NCBI GenBank assembly: GCA_030146875.1
Contig: JASLAX010000138.1
Coordinates: forward strand, 1-33,117
DNA from: Longimicrobiaceae bacterium
Lineage (GTDB): Bacteria; Gemmatimonadota; Gemmatimonadetes; Longimicrobiales; Longimicrobiaceae
DNA length: 33,117 nt
Direction: 5' to 3'
Shown: positions 7,493 to 14,980 of the stretch, one piece after another
Numbering within the stretch: position 1 is the stretch's first letter
How the letters are laid out: each line of letters opens with the position of its first letter
The notes under the pieces: generated by a model
Database searches by the model: none
The model's input: the letters and a program-made list of their open reading frames with translations, nothing else
Told to the model about the DNA's origin: nothing
Translations under genes and position numbers: made by a program

Positions 7493-8908
7493 CTACTCGG
7501 CGGCGGAGCGGTCCGGCGGCTCCGTGTTGCGGCCCTCCTCGGTCTTCGCGATCCAGACGCTCTTGGCGTTGCAGAGCTCCCGCATCCCCGCCGCGCCCAG
7601 CTCGCGGCCGTAGCCGGACTCCTTGATCCCGCCGAAGGGAAGGCGCGGGTCGGACGCGACCATGGCGTTCACGAACACCATCCCCGCCTCGATCTCGTCC
7701 ACCAGGCGCCGCCGCTCGCCCTCGTCGTTGGTCCACACGGAGGAGCCCAGCCCGAACGGGGTGTCGTTGGCCACGCGGATCGCCTCGTCCACGCTCGCCA
7801 CGCGCAGCACGGCGGCCACCGGCCCGAAGACCTCCTCGCTCGCCGCGGGCGCGTGGGGCGGCACGTCCACGAGCACCGTGGGCGCGTAGAAGTAGCCGGG
7901 CCCCTCGACCCGCTCGCCCCCGCAGAGGAGGCGGGCGCCGGCGGCGACGGAGCGGCGCACCTGGTCCTCCACCTCGTCGCGGATGGCGGCGGTGGCGAGC
8001 GGGCCCACGTCCGTCTGCGGGTCCAAGGGGTCCCCCACGCGCAGCGCCCGCATCTCGCGGACGAAGAGGCGCTCGAACTCGTCCGCCACGTCCCGGTGGA
8101 CCACGAAGCGCTTGGCGGCGATGCACGACTGGCCGTTGTTGATGCAGCGCGCCCGCGCCGCCGTGCTCGCGGCCATGGCGAGGTCGGCGCTGGGCATCAC
8201 CACGAAGGGGTCGCTGCCGCCCAGCTCCAGCACCGTCCGCTTGATGCGCCGCCCCGCGCGCTCCGCCACGCTCGCCCCCGCCGGCGTGCTGCCGGTGAGC
8301 GTCGCCGCCACCACCCGCGGGTCGTCCAGGATCCCCCCGACCGCCTCGGCGCCGACGAGCAGCGCCTGGAAGACGCCCTCCGCGAAGCCGGCGCGGCGGA
8401 GCACGTCCTCGATCGCCAGCGCGCACTGCGGCACGTTGGAGGCGTGCTTCAGCAGGCCCACGTTGCCTGCCACCAGCGCGGGCGCGGCGAAGCGGAAGAC
8501 CTGCCAGAAGGGGAAGTTCCACGGCATCACCGCCAGCACCGGCCCGATCGGCTGCCACACCACAAAGGCCTCGGCGCCGTCCACATCCACCGGCTCGGGG
8601 GCCAGGAAGCGCGCGCCGTGCTCCGCGTAGAAGCGGCAGGCGAGGGCGCACTTCTCCGCCTCGGCCACGGCGGCGCGGATGGGCTTCCCCATCTCCTCCA
8701 CCATCATCCGCCCCAGCCGGTCCTTCTCGCCGTCCAGGATCTCCGCCGCGCGCGTGAGCCAGCGTGCCCGGTCCTGCACGGACGTCCGCCGGTGCGCGCG
8801 GAAGGCCTCGGCCGCGCGGGCGATGGCGGCGTCCACCTCCCCCTCCGTGTGCGCGTCGAAGGTGCGCAGGGTCTCGCCCGTGGCGGGGTTGGTGCTGGCG
8901 ATGGGCAT
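7493..8908 (-). CDS. NAD(P)-dependent succinate-semialdehyde-type aldehyde dehydrogenase
   Basis: 471 aa from ATG 8908 (MPIASTNPATGE), a normal length for the ALDH superfamily. The frame is open further upstream to 8968, but homology to the family begins at this ATG. Signature features are PWNFPFWQ (substrate/NAD pocket), TLTGSTPAG (Rossmann turn), the general base Glu228 in LELGGSDPF, the nucleophile Cys262 in NNGQSCIAAKR 34 residues later, EEVFGPV and PFGGIKESGYGRE. The ELGGSDPFVV and KHASNVPQ blocks match the Sad/GabD-like branch, which oxidises succinate semialdehyde to succinate in GABA and related catabolism. The exact substrate is inferred, and no GABA transaminase gene is adjacent. 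The ribosome-binding site is weak. No neighbour forms an obvious pathway with it. Confidence 0.9.
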   Translation of the reverse strand: MPIASTNPATGETLRTFDAHTEGEVDAAIARAAEAFRAHRRTSVQDRARWLTRAAEILDGEKDRLGRMMVEEMGKPIRAAVAEAEKCALACRFYAEHGARFLAPEPVDVDGAEAFVVWQPIGPVLAVMPWNFPFWQVFRFAAPALVAGNVGLLKHASNVPQCALAIEDVLRRAGFAEGVFQALLVGAEAVGGILDDPRVVAATLTGSTPAGASVAERAGRRIKRTVLELGGSDPFVVMPSADLAMAASTAARARCINNGQSCIAAKRFVVHRDVADEFERLFVREMRALRVGDPLDPQTDVGPLATAAIRDEVEDQVRRSVAAGARLLCGGERVEGPGYFYAPTVLVDVPPHAPAASEEVFGPVAAVLRVASVDEAIRVANDTPFGLGSSVWTNDEGERRRLVDEIEAGMVFVNAMVASDPRLPFGGIKESGYGRELGAAGMRELCNAKSVWIAKTEEGRNTEPPDRSAAE

Positions 8909-8996
8909 GGCGCGGCGGGGTGCGGGTCCGTGGGCGGCTCCGGGACAATGTCGCACCCGCCGCCGCACGGCGCACGCCGCGCGGCGTCCGGGGCCG

Positions 8997-9644
8997 TCAG
9001 CTCACGTCGAAGATCGCGGCGAAGTGGTCCGACCCGCCGTTCTCTTCCAGCACGCCGGTGCAGGTGACCGTCCGGTCGGGGGAGTGCGTGGCGTAGTCCA
9101 GCATCTTCCCCGAGGTGTGCGTCGGGCCGGAGGGCGGCGCGATTCGCCACCTGCCGGCGTGCACGCCCAGCACGTCGGGCTCCACGTTGTTGTCGCCGAC
9201 GCACACCCAGGTCTCGTGCGTCTTCCGGAAGTCCTCCACCATGTTCGCCACGTGCTGCGCCGACACGGGGCCGCCGGTGGCGGTGGCGTGGATGCACGCG
9301 ATCCAGAACTCACGCCACTTCAGCGCGATCAACGGCCGGCGCTCCACCGTCTCTCCGCCCAGCCCGGCGAACTGCGGCGTCTCCCGGGGCTGTGAAGCGA
9401 GCACGATCGCCATGCTGCAGCGCTTGGTGGTGCCCCACGCCGCGTGCAGCACCAGCTTGTCCGAGTCCCAATCGTACCAGTTGATCGCATCGTCCGGCGT
9501 GACCCGCTTCCGGTGCACGGCGCCGCCCACGTCGCTGAACTGCCCGCACTCCTGCACGCAGACGGCGGAAGCCCCGTGCTTCCTGATCAGGGCCCGCACC
9601 ACGTTCCACTTGGAGCCCTGGGTGTTCGTCGTGGCGATCAGCAT
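8997..9644 (-). CDS. CdtB-like endonuclease/exonuclease/phosphatase-fold nuclease
   Basis: 215 aa from ATG 9644, preceded by GGAGAG about 6 bases upstream; the longer frame to 9749 lacks coding character. The order of motifs matches the DNase I/CdtB branch of the EEP superfamily: Asn7 in TTNTQGSKWN, metal-ligand Glu32 in VQECG, catalytic His119 in CIHATATGG, Asp151/Asn153 in VGDNNVEP, LDYA (182-185), and Asp206-His207 in SDHF near the end. The N-terminal QGSKWN and the HATATGG segments resemble cytolethal distending toxin subunit B more than generic EEP proteins. There is no signal peptide or membrane segment, and no CdtA/CdtC partner is present, so an intracellular nuclease or phosphatase (or an exported effector using another route) is possible. 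It stands alone between the dehydrogenase and the HepT/MntA pair, separated from the latter by a strong hairpin. Confidence 0.75.
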   Translation of the reverse strand: MLIATTNTQGSKWNVVRALIRKHGASAVCVQECGQFSDVGGAVHRKRVTPDDAINWYDWDSDKLVLHAAWGTTKRCSMAIVLASQPRETPQFAGLGGETVERRPLIALKWREFWIACIHATATGGPVSAQHVANMVEDFRKTHETWVCVGDNNVEPDVLGVHAGRWRIAPPSGPTHTSGKMLDYATHSPDRTVTCTGVLEENGGSDHFAAIFDVS

Positions 9645-9797
9645 CGATTCTCTCCGCACGAGGTTCTCCCCGCCGCTCCGGCGGAGGAAGACGCGTGGCG
9701 GAGGACCGCCCGCCGCACCGCGTCCCACCGGTGAACGCCCGCTCGGCACCCGGATGCCATTTTGTGATGGGACGAACGTCGGACGGGGCCCCCGGAG

Positions 9798-9837
9798 ACG
9801 CGAAGGGGCGGCCCCGTGTGGGACTGCCCCTTCGCGT
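9798..9837 (-). terminator. 12-bp-stem terminator after hepT
   Basis: ACGCGAAGGGGC (9798-9809) pairs perfectly with GCCCCTTCGCGT (9826-9837), with a 16-base loop that can itself form CCC/GGG pairs. It begins 6 bases past the hepT stop in the direction of transcription. There is no U-tract. It insulates the toxin-antitoxin operon from the CdtB-like gene. Confidence 0.75.
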
Positions 9838-9843
9838 GCGCGT

Positions 9844-10203
9844 CTACTCGGGATCGCCCGGCGGCTCCGGTAGAAGAGAGGTCAACCGTTCGACGAGAGG
9901 GTGCAACTCGTTGGTGACGACCGACCACAGGACCTCGAGGTCGATGTTGCGATAGTCGTGAACGAGCCGGTTCCGCATGCCGACGATGTCGCGCCAGGGG
10001 ATCTCCGGATGCGCGTCGCGAAGCGTGCGTGAGACTCGGCTCGCCGCCTCGCCCACTACCTCCACCGCCTTCGCGAGCGCGTACTGCTCCAGCTTCCCCT
10101 GCTCCAGCCGCTCGTACGTCATGGCCCCGGCCATCTGGAGGGCATCCATCGCCGCCTCGCGCATGTCCCACAGGTAGGCGGGATCACGGTCCTCAGGCTG
10201 CAT
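9844..10203 (-). CDS. hepT: HepT-like (DUF86) toxin of a type VII toxin-antitoxin pair
   Basis: 119 aa, all-helical, of the HEPN/DUF86 family. The diagnostic Rx4HxY motif is present as R77-N-R-L-V-H82-D-Y84 following IVGM, together with the family segment YALAKAVEVVGEAASRVS. Such proteins act as RNases or as toxins neutralised by an adjacent nucleotidyltransferase that AMPylates the tyrosine of this motif (established for Shewanella HepT/MntA). ATG 10203 lies inside the 3' end of the upstream mntA gene (11-base overlap), so the two are translationally coupled in the usual order for this system. A strong hairpin ends the operon. Confidence 0.9.
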   Translation of the reverse strand: MQPEDRDPAYLWDMREAAMDALQMAGAMTYERLEQGKLEQYALAKAVEVVGEAASRVSRTLRDAHPEIPWRDIVGMRNRLVHDYRNIDLEVLWSVVTNELHPLVERLTSLLPEPPGDPE

Positions 10204-10498
10204 ACACGACGCGGTGCGTGCGCAGGATCTCGTGGCGGCGGAACGGGTTGCGCAGGTACCGCTTCTCCACTAGATCCACCTTCCGGCCGAACATCGCGCG
10301 CAGCTCCTCCTCCATCTCCTCCCAGTCGCGGAGCGAGCGCTGGGAGCCCTCGGCGAACGTCACCAGAAGGTCCACGTCGCTGTCGGGGCGGAAGTCGTCG
10401 CGCAGCACGGAGCCGAACAGGGAGAGCTCCTCGATGCTCCATCTGCGGCAGAAGTCGGCGACGACCTCCGGCGGCACCTCGATCTTCGGCTCGTTCAT
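10193..10498 (-). CDS. mntA: MntA-like nucleotidyltransferase antitoxin
   Basis: 101 aa from ATG 10498, preceded by GGGAGGAG; the longer open frame to 10633 runs through the promoter region and is rejected. It is a minimal nucleotidyltransferase with G29-S30-x10-D41-V-D43 (GSVLRDDFRPDSDVDLLV), the metal-binding active site of the MNT family. By family knowledge it transfers AMP to the HepT tyrosine and so blocks the toxin. The downstream FGRKVDLVEKRYLRNPFRRHEIL block is typical. It overlaps hepT by 11 bases. Confidence 0.9.
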   Translation of the reverse strand: MNEPKIEVPPEVVADFCRRWSIEELSLFGSVLRDDFRPDSDVDLLVTFAEGSQRSLRDWEEMEEELRAMFGRKVDLVEKRYLRNPFRRHEILRTHRVVYAA

Positions 10499-10521
10499 CG
10501 CTCCTCCCGGCGTGGAGACGA

Positions 10522-10551
10522 ACGATAGGCACACTCCGCGCCCGCGATCAA
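10522..10551 (-). promoter_or_regulatory. Candidate promoter of mntA-hepT
   Basis: Read on the minus strand, TTGATC (-35, complement of 10546-10551), an 18-base spacer and TATCGT (-10, complement of 10522-10527). Transcription would start near 10515, leaving a short leader with the GGGAGGAG site before ATG 10498. Confidence 0.45.
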
Positions 10552-10639
10552 CCCCCGTCGCGGCCCACCGGGTACGTTTCCCGCATCTCAACCCGACCGC
10601 TCGGGCGGCGTCCGGTGGTTCCCGCGGAGGCACGCGGTT

Positions 10640-10658
10640 TGCTTTGGATCACAAAGCA
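10640..10658. promoter_or_regulatory. Palindromic operator upstream of the membrane protein/winged-helix operon
   Basis: A perfect 7-bp inverted repeat TGCTTTG-GATCA-CAAAGCA, one base before the -35 box TTGACA. CTTTG/CAAAG palindromes are, from general experience, common in front of operons encoding small winged-helix (HTH_34-type) regulators, and one is encoded in this operon at 11310-11690. Autoregulation is inferred. Confidence 0.6.
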
Positions 10659-10659
10659 C

Positions 10660-10689
10660 TTGACAGACGGACGCTTACGGCCGCAGATT
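10660..10689 (+). promoter_or_regulatory. Candidate promoter with consensus -35
   Basis: TTGACA at 10660-10665 is a perfect -35 hexamer. The best -10 candidate, CAGATT at 10684-10689 (18-base spacing), is poor. If it is used, the transcript starts within a few bases of ATG 10697 and would be almost leaderless. It lies immediately after the palindromic operator. Confidence 0.45.
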
Positions 10690-10696
10690 CCAACCC

Positions 10697-11317
10697 ATGG
10701 CGACTGTGCACCCCATCCGACCCCGCGACGACGAAGATCCCCCGGTCGAGCTGCACGCCCGGGCGATGGACAACCTGCGCTTCATCCGCGAGACGATGGA
10801 GCTGGCCGGGCGCTTCACCGCCGTCTCCGGCTGGGGGCAGGTGGTGATCGGCGGGGTGGGCATGGGTGCGGCGTGGATCGCGTCCATGCAGCGGACGGCG
10901 GAGGCGTGGCTGCTGGTGTGGGCGCTGGCGGCGCTGGTCGCGCTGATGGTGGGCGTGGGGACCACGGCGGTGAAGGCCCGGGCGGCGCAGGTGCCGCTGC
11001 TCTCCGGGCCGGGGTGGAAGTTCGCCACCTCGCTGGCTCCACCGCTCTTCGCGGGGGCCCTGCTTACGTTCACGCTCTTCAACGCGGGGCTCACCTCGGC
11101 GCTGCCGGGAACGTGGCTCCTGCTCTTCGGGGCGGGGATCGTGACGGGCGGCGCCTTCTCGGTGCGCGTGGTGCCGGTGATGGGCGCGTGCTTCATGGTG
11201 CTGGGAACGCTGGCGCTGTTCGCGCCGGCGGCGTGGGGGGACGTGTTCATGGCGGTCGGTTTCGGCGGGCTGCACGTGGTGTTCGGGACCGTGATCGCAA
11301 GGAGGTACGGTGGCTAG
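10697..11317 (+). CDS. Six-TM hypothetical membrane protein co-encoded with a regulator
   Basis: 206 aa. A polar N-terminus (1-40) precedes about six hydrophobic segments: roughly 42-62, 70-90, 110-130, 138-155, 158-178 and 182-200. No catalytic motif is visible and I do not recognise a named family beyond the common pairing of such small multi-TM proteins with HTH_34/ArsR-like regulators. ATG 10697 is used; there is no clear ribosome-binding site, consistent with the promoter lying very close. The last 8 bases overlap the start of the regulator gene, whose AAGGAGGTAC site lies inside this coding sequence, so the two are translationally coupled. The likely role is an unknown membrane function controlled by the regulator. 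Confidence 0.8.
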   Translation: MATVHPIRPRDDEDPPVELHARAMDNLRFIRETMELAGRFTAVSGWGQVVIGGVGMGAAWIASMQRTAEAWLLVWALAALVALMVGVGTTAVKARAAQVPLLSGPGWKFATSLAPPLFAGALLTFTLFNAGLTSALPGTWLLLFGAGIVTGGAFSVRVVPVMGACFMVLGTLALFAPAAWGDVFMAVGFGGLHVVFGTVIARRYGG

Positions 11318-11690
11318 GACGGGACAGGCCCCGCGAGAGCGGGAGGACGGCCCCGCGCAGGGGCTGCGCAGCATGACCGGCGGCGCCGAGGGCGCCGCCC
11401 CCGAGCTGGACCGGCTGATCCACGAGCGCATGCGCCTGGCCATCGTCAGCGCGCTGGCGGTGAACCAGCGGCTCACGTTCGTCGAGCTGAAGAACATGCT
11501 GGGCACCACGGACGGCAACCTGAGCGTCCACGCCCGCAAGCTCGAGGAGGCTGGCTACGTGGAGTGCACCAAGTCGTTCGAGGGCCGGCTCCCCCGCACG
11601 GAGTACCGGCTGACGGACGACGGCCGCGGTGCGCTGGAGACGTACCTGAACCACATGGAGGCGCTCATCCAGGCGGTCCGAGACCGCTGA
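11310..11690 (+). CDS. Winged-helix (HTH_34/ArsR-like) transcriptional regulator
   Basis: 126 aa from GTG 11310, preceded by a near-perfect AAGGAGGTAC site and overlapping the upstream stop by 8 bases. After a disordered, charged N-terminus (1-32) comes LDRLIHERMRLAIVSALA, the winged-helix core LTFVELKNMLGTTDGNLSVHARKLEEAGYVE with its recognition helix, the wing EGRLPRTEYRLTDDGR, and a C-terminal dimerisation helix. This is the classic small regulator with a DNA-binding domain only. It probably binds the CTTTG-N5-to-7-CAAAG palindrome at 10640-10658 and represses its own operon; the ligand is unknown. A short hairpin (11673-11687) coincides with the end of the gene and a T7 run follows at 11712-11718. 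Confidence 0.88.
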   Translation: MARTGQAPREREDGPAQGLRSMTGGAEGAAPELDRLIHERMRLAIVSALAVNQRLTFVELKNMLGTTDGNLSVHARKLEEAGYVECTKSFEGRLPRTEYRLTDDGRGALETYLNHMEALIQAVRDR

Positions 11691-11733
11691 GGGTGGGGCT
11701 GAGGCCGGTTCTTTTTTTACGGGTGGATACTTT

Positions 11734-12462
11734 ATGAAACAGAGTGCTTTTCCCGCGGCGTTCCCGGGGATCCACGTAGCGGTGATCATGGACGGGAACG
11801 GACGCTGGGCCGCGGCGCGGGGACGCCCGCGGTGGGCGGGGCACCGCGCCGGGGCGGCGGTGGTGAGGCGGATCGTGGAGGCGGCGCCCGCGCAGGCGAT
11901 CGGCACGCTGACGCTGTACGCCTTCTCGTCCGACAACTGGGAGCGCCCCCAGCGCGAGGTGGGGGCGCTGATGCGCCTCTTCCGCGCGTACCTGGCGGCC
12001 GAGACGCAGCGCTGCATCGAGACGGGGGTGCGGCTCTCCGCCGTGGGCCGGCGCGACCGGCTCCCGGACGCGCTGCGCCGCGCGCTGGACGGCGCGGAGG
12101 AGGCGACGGCCCACGGGCGGCGCCTGCACCTGCGGCTGGCGCTGGACTACTCGGCGCGCGACGCCATCCTGCGCGCCGCCGCCCACCTTCCCGCGGGGCG
12201 CGAGCCCACGCGTGAGGAGTTCGCGCGGCTCCTCTCCGAGGCCGGGGGCGGGGCGCCCGCGCCCGACGTGGACCTGCTGGTGCGAACCGGCGGCGAGCAG
12301 CGGCTGAGCGACTTCCTGCTCTGGGAGTGCGCCTACGCGGAGCTGCTCTTCACGCCGGTCATGTGGCCGGACTTCGGGCCGGAGCGGCTGGCGGAGGCGG
12401 TGGCGGAGTTCCGGGGGCGCGAGCGGAGGTTCGGGCGCGTTCCCACGGCGGCGGCGGGATGA
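11734..12462 (+). CDS. uppS: Isoprenyl transferase (undecaprenyl diphosphate synthase family)
   Basis: 242 aa, the usual length for the cis-prenyltransferase family. Motifs in order: VAVIMDGNGRWA (catalytic Asp20, diphosphate-binding Arg24), the GHRAGA region, YAFSSDNWERP, and near the C-terminus DLLVRTGGEQRLSDFLLWECAYAELLF with the conserved Arg and Glu that bind IPP/Mg. It condenses isopentenyl diphosphates in cis to make the lipid carrier for cell-wall synthesis. Chain length cannot be read from the sequence, and a second UppS may exist elsewhere, because this copy lacks the usual cdsA/dxr/rseP neighbours. ATG 11734 follows GGTGGA in an unusually A+T-rich leader (T7 run at 11712-11718). 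Confidence 0.9.
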   Translation: MKQSAFPAAFPGIHVAVIMDGNGRWAAARGRPRWAGHRAGAAVVRRIVEAAPAQAIGTLTLYAFSSDNWERPQREVGALMRLFRAYLAAETQRCIETGVRLSAVGRRDRLPDALRRALDGAEEATAHGRRLHLRLALDYSARDAILRAAAHLPAGREPTREEFARLLSEAGGGAPAPDVDLLVRTGGEQRLSDFLLWECAYAELLFTPVMWPDFGPERLAEAVAEFRGRERRFGRVPTAAAG

Positions 12463-12521
12463 CGGATCGTCGCTCCGGCGGGCGCCGGGGCGCGGGGGAC
12501 CTTCTGGGAGGAGGTGGGGAG

Positions 12522-12677
12522 ATGCAGCCGGGCTTCAGCTCTGACGGACACGCGCCGGTGGCGGCGCCTCTGCTTACGGGTACGGCCGCGCAGTGGACGG
12601 CGCCCGCACGCCGTCCCACGGAGCGCGCACCGCGCCCTCGGACCGCGTCCGCCCGTCGTCCGGAGGTGGCGCGATGA
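12522..12677 (+). CDS. Possible 51-aa leader ORF coupled to the DUF4173 gene
   Basis: ATG 12522 is preceded by one of the best ribosome-binding sites in the window (GGAGGAGGTGGGGAG). The reading frame ends with a TGA at 12675-12677 that overlaps the ATG (12674-12676) of the next gene. The peptide is Pro/Arg/Ala-rich without a hydrophobic segment and resembles nothing I know. Third-position GC (about 76%) is lower than in neighbouring genes, which argues against a conserved protein. It could be a translated leader peptide or just an open frame behind a chance site. Confidence 0.4.
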   Translation: MQPGFSSDGHAPVAAPLLTGTAAQWTAPARRPTERAPRPRTASARRPEVAR

Positions 12678-14251
12678 GCCACGCGGAGACCTTCGGTCCC
12701 TTTCCGCTGCCGGCGAAGCCGGCGGAGACCGCCAGGCCGACTCGGCCGACGCCGCGGACCCGGCTGGCCCTCGCCACCCTGGGGGCCGCGCTGCTCCTGG
12801 GGGTGCAGGGGGACATGATCCTGCGCGAGACGCCCTGGGGGCTGGGCGCCGCGCTCTGGGCGGGGGAGCTCGCCGCCGCGGCGCTGCTCCTGGGCCGCTG
12901 GGGCACGTCGCTCGGCGCGGCGTCGCTGCCGCGCGGGGCGCTCCGCTGGGGCGCCGCGGCGCTGCTCATGGGATCGCTGCTGGCCTGGCGCGACTCCCCG
13001 TCGCTGAAGGGGGCCGCGATGGTCGCCGTCCTGCTCGCCCTGGCGCTCGCCATCCACCGCGCGCGGGGCGGGCGGGTGTGGGGCGCGGGCATCGGGAGCT
13101 GCGCGGTTGGGATGGTGACGGCGGCGGGGGAGGCCGCGTGGGGCGCGGGAGCGCTGGCGGGGAAGGACGTGGGGTGGAACGAGCTTCCGCGCGGCGGCGC
13201 CGCGCGCTCCGCCGGGGTGGCGCTGCGGGGGCTGATGATCGCCGTCCCCGTCCTGGCCGTCTTCACCGCGCTGCTCTCCGCCGCGGACGCGGCGTTCGCC
13301 GGCATCCTGGAGCGGGCGTTCGCGTTCGACCTGGCGGCCTTCGTCTCGCACCTCCTGTTCGCCCTCGTCGTCGCCTGGGCGGTGGGCGGCGGGCTGCGCG
13401 CCCTCCTCCTCTCGCGGACCACGGCTCCGGGCGAGGTCGTACGGCCGGAGGGGCTGCGGCTGGGGATCGGCGAGGTGTCCATCGCCCTGGGCCTGGTGAA
13501 CCTCCTGTTCCTGGCGTTCGGGATCGTGCAGCTCCGCTACCTGTTCGGCGGGGCGGACGTGGTGCTGCTGGGCGAGACGCTCTCGTACTCGGACTACGCG
13601 CGGCGCGGGTTCTTCGAGCTGGTGGCGGTCTGCGCGCTGGTGCTGCCGCTGCTGCTGGCCGCGCACTGGGCGGTGCGCCGCGACGGCGCGCCCGCCTGGC
13701 ACGGCCGCCTCTTCACCGCGCTGGCGGGGGTGCAGCTCGCCCTGGTGGCCGGGATCGTGGCGTCCGCCCTCTATCGCATGAGCCTGTACACGCAGGCGTA
13801 CGGGCTCACCGAGCTGCGGCTGTACGCCACGGCGTTCATGGGGTGGATCGCCATCGTCCTGGCCTGGTTCGCCGCGACGGTGCTGCGCGGGCGTGGCGAG
13901 CGCTTCGCCTTCGGGGCGCTGATGGCCGGCGCGCTGGTGCTGGGCACGCTCCAGGCGGCGAGCCCGGACGCGCTGATCGTGCGCGTGAACGCCAGCCGCG
14001 CGGACGCCGCGAGCCGGTTCGACGGCCTCTACGCCGCCTCGCTGAGCGGCGACGCCGTTCCGGCCCTGCTGGAGACGCTCCCCGGGCTCGCCCCGCCGGC
14101 GCGCTGCCAGGCTGCGGAGGTCCTCCTCCGCCGCTGGGGAACGGACGGGGGAGAGGACTGGCGGACGTGGAGCTGGGGGCGGTGGCGTGCCCGCCGCGCG
14201 GTGGCGGCGAACGCGGACGCGCTGCGGGGCTGGACGTGCGCGGCGCCCTGA
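12674..14251 (+). CDS. DUF4173/DUF4153-like multi-spanning membrane protein
   Basis: 525 aa from ATG 12674, with GGAGGT seven bases upstream. About 11-12 hydrophobic segments occupy residues 35-445, including LALATLGAALLLGVQG, GVALRGLMIAVPVLAVFTALL, FVSHLLFALVVAWAVGGGL and MGWIAIVLAWFAATVL. The loop LFGGADVVLLGETLSYSDYARRGFFEL and the post-membrane segment ALIVRVNASRADAASRFDGLYAASLS are the parts I associate with the DUF4173 family. The remaining soluble tail is HEAT-like in style (PALLETLPGLAPPARCQAAEVLLRRW). The function of this family is not established. It overlaps the following gene by 16 bases if GTG 14236 is used. Confidence 0.8.
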   Translation: MSHAETFGPFPLPAKPAETARPTRPTPRTRLALATLGAALLLGVQGDMILRETPWGLGAALWAGELAAAALLLGRWGTSLGAASLPRGALRWGAAALLMGSLLAWRDSPSLKGAAMVAVLLALALAIHRARGGRVWGAGIGSCAVGMVTAAGEAAWGAGALAGKDVGWNELPRGGAARSAGVALRGLMIAVPVLAVFTALLSAADAAFAGILERAFAFDLAAFVSHLLFALVVAWAVGGGLRALLLSRTTAPGEVVRPEGLRLGIGEVSIALGLVNLLFLAFGIVQLRYLFGGADVVLLGETLSYSDYARRGFFELVAVCALVLPLLLAAHWAVRRDGAPAWHGRLFTALAGVQLALVAGIVASALYRMSLYTQAYGLTELRLYATAFMGWIAIVLAWFAATVLRGRGERFAFGALMAGALVLGTLQAASPDALIVRVNASRADAASRFDGLYAASLSGDAVPALLETLPGLAPPARCQAAEVLLRRWGTDGGEDWRTWSWGRWRARRAVAANADALRGWTCAAP

Positions 14252-14958
14252 CCGCTCCGTCCCAGGCAGACGGGACGCTGGGCCGGGGAGGGCGCTTCCT
14301 TCACCGCGTGGTGCGCGGCACCGCCGCCGGGATGGTCCTCCTCGCCTTCCTGGGCCCCTGGCTCGACGAGGTGTGGACGCTGCTCGGCTGGGCGCTGGCG
14401 ATCGTGGCGCTGCTCGGCGGCTGCCTCGCGGTATTCGTCTACACGGTGGTCCGGTTGGGACCCGCGAAGCGGAGGGCGTTCCTGGTTACGGCGGGCCTCG
14501 TCGTCGGTTCCGTGCCACTCGCCTTCGCCTCCGCGAGCGCGGGAGCCGCGTTCGCTTTCGAGGCACGTCGGCCGGACCTCGATGCGCTCGCCGACGCGCT
14601 GGAGAAGGACGGGCGCATCCGCTTGGTTCGCGGAGACCCGCTGGACTGGGTGAACAACGAGAGTGTGTGGGAGGACGGCACGCCACCCGATGCGCTGAGC
14701 GTGGTGCTCGCGCGGGAAGGTATCGATCCGGCCACCTTCACCCGGGTCGAGCGCCTGCGCAAGAGGGCGGGAGCACCTGACGTGGACGTTGAGGCGGGCG
14801 AGGTGTTCTTCATCTATCGCGACGGGGACGCCCAGGAAGGGCTCCTGCGCGTCCGCCCCGGTGAGACGGCGCCCCGGCTCCGCGATCAGGACCCCAGCGG
14901 CTACCGCTACACCAGGCTGCACGCGCTCGGCGGCAGATGGTACGCGTTCGTCCGATGA
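14236..14958 (+). CDS. Hypothetical membrane protein with a soluble C-terminal domain
   Basis: 240 aa if GTG 14236 is the start (overlapping the DUF4173-like gene by 16 bases); GTG 14311 or ATG 14332 are alternatives, because no good ribosome-binding site marks any of them. Three hydrophobic segments (about 33-55, 55-75, 85-105) are followed by a soluble region of about 130 residues that ends the protein. No family was recognised. Its codon choice is slightly less GC-biased than its neighbours. Position and overlap imply co-transcription with the DUF4173-like gene. A 9-bp-stem hairpin follows the stop. Confidence 0.7.
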   Translation: MRGALTAPSQADGTLGRGGRFLHRVVRGTAAGMVLLAFLGPWLDEVWTLLGWALAIVALLGGCLAVFVYTVVRLGPAKRRAFLVTAGLVVGSVPLAFASASAGAAFAFEARRPDLDALADALEKDGRIRLVRGDPLDWVNNESVWEDGTPPDALSVVLAREGIDPATFTRVERLRKRAGAPDVDVEAGEVFFIYRDGDAQEGLLRVRPGETAPRLRDQDPSGYRYTRLHALGGRWYAFVR

Positions 14959-14980
14959 GCGGGGGAGAGGGACGCGCGAA

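Noticed and set aside
5981..9067. A 1028-codon plus-strand frame across the sigma-54 regulator and aldehyde dehydrogenase
   Set aside because: Its composition is a typical mirror of the minus-strand genes, and the motifs of those genes are unambiguous.
11673..11718. Intrinsic terminator formed by the 6-bp hairpin and T7 run before uppS
   Set aside because: The hairpin (11673-11687) and the T-run (11712-11718) are about 25 bases apart, too far for a canonical terminator; the T-run looks more like part of the uppS leader.
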